Shown: positions 35,648 through 37,511 of the stretch, piece after piece
Position numbering within the stretch: the stretch's first letter is position 1
Layout: every line of letters begins with the position of its first letter
Program-made: the position numbers and the translations under genes
Assembly: GCA_900770725.1 (NCBI GenBank)
Contig: CAAGLL010000001.1
Coordinates: 1-37,511 of the forward strand
Length of the DNA stretch: 37,511 nucleotides
Direction: 5' to 3'
DNA from: an uncultured Succinivibrio sp.
Lineage (GTDB): Bacteria > Pseudomonadota > Gammaproteobacteria > Enterobacterales > Succinivibrionaceae
The notes under the pieces: model-generated
Database searches by the model: none
What the model was told of the DNA's origin: nothing
The model's input: only the letters and a program-made list of their open reading frames with translations

Positions 35648-37167
35648 GCCCTGTGCCCTCCTATCTGCTTGTTGCGCTCGAGCGTGGTCGCGCCCTCCTC
35701 GAGATCGGCCCCGCGGAACACCGCGTTCTTGCCGTGGCGGATCTTGATGGCGAGCACGGCCTCCTGGACCTTGCGCTCGCGCTTCAACATGTCCTCCTCG
35801 GCCCGGGCCTTGACCTCCTGCTCCTCGTACGGCACGAAGAGATCGGTCTGCACCGGCTCGGGAGCTCCGCACTTTGGCACCTCGTCCTCGCGCTCAAGCC
35901 CGATGGCCGCAAGGCTCAGGCGCCTTACGGTGAAGGAATGGTCGGCGATCCTTTCAAACAACGAGGTGACCTTGTCGGTGATGATCCGCGTGGACGAGGT
36001 GCTGCGCCCGAAGGAGACGGTGCCGCGGGCGTGGACCGGGATCGCCCTGCCCACGTAGTCTAGCCTCACCTTGCCGCGGTAGGCGGCGGCCTTGGCCTGA
36101 TCCCTGAGGTTGCCCGCATCGTAGCCCACGACGAGCACGGCCTTGGAGGCGACGTAGCCCTTGGAGACGAGATCGAGCGAGAGCTGCTCGGCCATCTCCC
36201 ACACCGCCAGGCGCGCCTGATCGTAGGGGTAGGGGCGCTGCAGCACCTGGCCCACGCCCAGGCTCTTGCGGCGGGGCTTTAAGGCCTTGATGTCGGCCAT
36301 GGTCGCCCCTTCCCAGCCCCAGGCGTGGTCGATCAAAAGCTCGGCGTTCACGCCAAAGAGCGAGTAGAGCAGATCCTCGTTGTAGAAGCCGCCTGACAGC
36401 CCGGTCGAGCACCTGGCGACATCGCCCATGGTCTTGAGGCCCACGGAGGCGAGCCTTGCGGCGATGCCCGGGCCCACCCTCCAGAAGTCCGTGATCGGCT
36501 CGTGGCGCCACATCAGGCGGCGGTAGGACATCTCGTCGAGCTCGGCTATGCGCACGCCGTCGGCATCGGCCTTCTTGTGCTTGGCCACCACGTCCATGGC
36601 GATCTTCGCAAGGTAGAGGTTGGTGCCGACCCCGGCGGTCGCGGTGATCCCGGTGGTCGCGAGCACGTCGCGCACCATGGTCATCGCCAGATCATGGCCG
36701 CTCATGCCGTAGGTGCGGAGGTAGGAGGTCGCGTCGATGAAGACCTCGTCTATCGAGTAGACGTCGAGATCCTCGGGGGCCACGTACTTGAGGTAGACCT
36801 GCACCACGCGCGAGCTGTATTCGATGTACTTGCTCATCCTGGGCGTGGCGGCGATGAAGGAGACGGCATAGTCGGGGTGCTCTTGCAGCACGGCGTCAGA
36901 CCAGGACTTGCCATGGATCCCGCCGCGGCAGCGCTGCGCGTTGATGGCCTTGACCTTCTCGAGCACCTCGAAGAGCCTGGGGCGCGAGGGCACTCCGCGG
37001 GCCTTGAGCGAGGGGGAGACGGCAAGGCAGATGGTCTTGTCAGAGCGCGAGGTGTCGGCCACGACCAGGTTCGAGTCGAGCGGATCGATGCCCCGCTCCA
37101 CGCACTCGACGCTGGCGTAGAAGGACTTGAGATCTATTGCTATGTAAACGCGATCTGAACCGTCCAT
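35644..37167 (-). CDS. Y-family DNA polymerase (UvrX/DinB-like)
   Basis: 507 residues from ATG 37167. The palm carries the metal ligand Asp in YIAIDLKSFYASVEC and the second site YSIDEVFIDAT, the Y-family signature; then a helix-hairpin-helix thumb (ITDFWRVGPGIAARLASVGL) and a little-finger domain (SLGVGQVLQRPYPYDQAR onward). It copies damaged DNA at low fidelity. The sequence style, with the YolD partner, is that of the Firmicutes UvrX group, not of E. coli DinB or UmuC. The frame opens at a GTG at 37188, but that codon would lie at the transcription start predicted from the promoter, so ATG 37167 with GGGAG upstream is chosen. The C-terminus (about 450-480) is a charged helix. Confidence 0.92.
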   Translation of the reverse strand: MDGSDRVYIAIDLKSFYASVECVERGIDPLDSNLVVADTSRSDKTICLAVSPSLKARGVPSRPRLFEVLEKVKAINAQRCRGGIHGKSWSDAVLQEHPDYAVSFIAATPRMSKYIEYSSRVVQVYLKYVAPEDLDVYSIDEVFIDATSYLRTYGMSGHDLAMTMVRDVLATTGITATAGVGTNLYLAKIAMDVVAKHKKADADGVRIAELDEMSYRRLMWRHEPITDFWRVGPGIAARLASVGLKTMGDVARCSTGLSGGFYNEDLLYSLFGVNAELLIDHAWGWEGATMADIKALKPRRKSLGVGQVLQRPYPYDQARLAVWEMAEQLSLDLVSKGYVASKAVLVVGYDAGNLRDQAKAAAYRGKVRLDYVGRAIPVHARGTVSFGRSTSSTRIITDKVTSLFERIADHSFTVRRLSLAAIGLEREDEVPKCGAPEPVQTDLFVPYEEQEVKARAEEDMLKRERKVQEAVLAIKIRHGKNAVFRGADLEEGATTLERNKQIGGHRA

Positions 37168-37184
37168 TGCCTTTAAACTCCCTT

Positions 37185-37206
37185 TCACGTGTTTTAGTAT
37201 ACGTGA
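37185..37206. promoter_or_regulatory. Inverted repeat over the polymerase -10 (candidate operator)
   Basis: TCACGT (37185-37190) and ACGTGA (37201-37206) face each other ten bases apart, spanning the -10 and the start site. It does not resemble the enterobacterial LexA box or the Bacillus one. A repressor site, perhaps carried with the cassette, is the natural reading. Confidence 0.45.
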
Positions 37207-37224
37207 TACGAGCAGTCTTGGCTA
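37196..37224 (-). promoter_or_regulatory. Promoter of the Y-polymerase/YolD operon
   Basis: -10 TATACT (37196-37201) and -35 TAGCCA (37219-37224) are 17 bases apart on the minus strand. The leader to ATG 37167 would be about 22 bases. Confidence 0.6.
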
Positions 37225-37256
37225 TCACAAATAGACCGATTTATATCGCTATCACA
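37221..37256. repeat. Direct repeat GCTATCACA upstream of the polymerase promoter
   Basis: GCTATCACA occurs at 37221-37229 and again at 37248-37256, 27 bases apart, in an AT-rich stretch. The first copy touches the -35. It may be a double regulator site; only the repetition itself is certain. Confidence 0.45.
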
Positions 37257-37334
37257 GCTTACGCTTAATTATGCTTGTAATTTTGATCATCAGCCGGCTT
37301 GATCTTGGAAAGGCATGATCAGAGCATATAAACG

Positions 37335-37366
37335 CAAAAAGCCGCAACCCGTAAGGGTTGCGGCTT
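37335..37366 (-). terminator. Terminator of the rRNA operon
   Basis: A 12-bp stem (37339-37350 with 37355-37366, loop of four) is followed on the minus strand by TTTTT. It stands 14 bases after the 5S rRNA. Confidence 0.93.
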
Positions 37367-37379
37367 CTCTTGAATAGGA

Positions 37380-37498
37380 TGCCTGGCAGTGACCTGCTCT
37401 CGCGCAGACGTGCGCTGCACTACCATGGGCGCGGCCGCGTTTCACTTCTGTGTTCGGAATGGGAACAGGTGGTACCGCGGCGCTGTTGCCGCCAGGCA
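37380..37498 (-). rRNA. rrf: 5S ribosomal RNA
   Basis: 119 bases. The ends pair (TGCCTGGC at the 5' end, GCCAGGCA at the 3' end) as in enterobacterial 5S rRNA, and the central CCCATTCCGAACACAGAAGT segment with GGTACCACC-like and CCATGGTAGT helices is nearly universal. It is the last gene of an rrn operon that continues beyond the right edge of the window. Confidence 0.96.
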
Positions 37499-37511
37499 AA
37501 AGGGGTGCAAC

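Noticed and set aside
37168..37188. GTG 37188 as start of the polymerase
   Set aside because: It coincides with the start site predicted from the TATACT promoter; ATG 37167 has a ribosome binding site and fits the family N-terminus.
37168..37330. A LexA box upstream of the Y-family polymerase
   Set aside because: Neither the enterobacterial CTGT-n8-ACAG nor the Bacillus GAAC-n4-GTTC pattern is present; only an unrelated dyad is seen.

Overview
The window reads as chromosomal DNA of a GC-rich gammaproteobacterium, most likely a host-associated anaerobe of the Succinivibrionaceae/Aeromonadales type. This is inferred from gene order, not from a search. Two classical gammaproteobacterial blocks are intact: rplU-rpmA-obgE with ispB divergent, and nnr-tsaE-amiB-mutL-miaA-hfq-hflX-hflK-hflC-purA. 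Around them lie genes more typical of Firmicutes or anaerobes: a polyphosphate glucokinase, a YolD/Y-family polymerase pair, an HxlR/DsbA-like/thioredoxin redox set and a DUF4143 ATPase remnant.

Layout. 1-207 is the tail of an NAD(P)-binding oxidoreductase. 297-5480 (minus) is rplU, rpmA, obgE, folA and two tandem MATE exporters; ispB (plus) diverges from rplU. 6833-8668 (minus) is a secreted MalS-like GH13 protein whose active-site motifs are largely destroyed. 8891-9369 holds five 23-bp phased repeats abutting a decapitated DUF4143 ATPase. 9426-12092 (plus) holds an aldo-keto reductase, an unlisted 58-codon Cys-rich small ORF, a DeoR regulator and a solitary HigA-like protein. 12231-24611 (minus) is the purA-to-nnr block, with a strikingly structured RNA leader in front of hfq. 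24847-25602 (plus) is ppgK behind a terminator-like hairpin. recJ (minus) diverges from a 477-codon gene (plus) that looks like a glucose-family PTS EIICB permease stripped of its catalytic residues; that gene overlaps prmA. 29904-33563 is a two-gene BrxD-like ATPase plus BrxHI/Lhr-like helicase module, possibly anti-phage. 33501-35128 is a divergent redox circuit (HxlR regulator, DsbA-like oxidoreductase, thioredoxin) with a palindrome in the promoter spacer. 35204-37167 (minus) is the YolD/Y-polymerase cassette. The window ends in a minus-strand 5S rRNA with its terminator.

How the genes work together. The housekeeping blocks cover ribosome assembly, isoprenoid quinone tails, cell-wall splitting, mismatch repair, tRNA modification, sRNA biology and FtsH control. 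The more individual theme is sugar handling: an apparently dead amylase and an apparently dead PTS permease share the window with an intact polyphosphate glucokinase. This would fit a lineage that takes up free glucose and phosphorylates it inside the cell while keeping old sugar proteins for binding or sensing. That picture is inference. The best candidates for something undescribed are the pseudo-EIICB, the pseudo-MalS, the hfq leader RNA, the BrxD/helicase pair without its usual partners, and the Cys-rich small ORF. Homology statements rest on reading the translations by eye against remembered family sequences.
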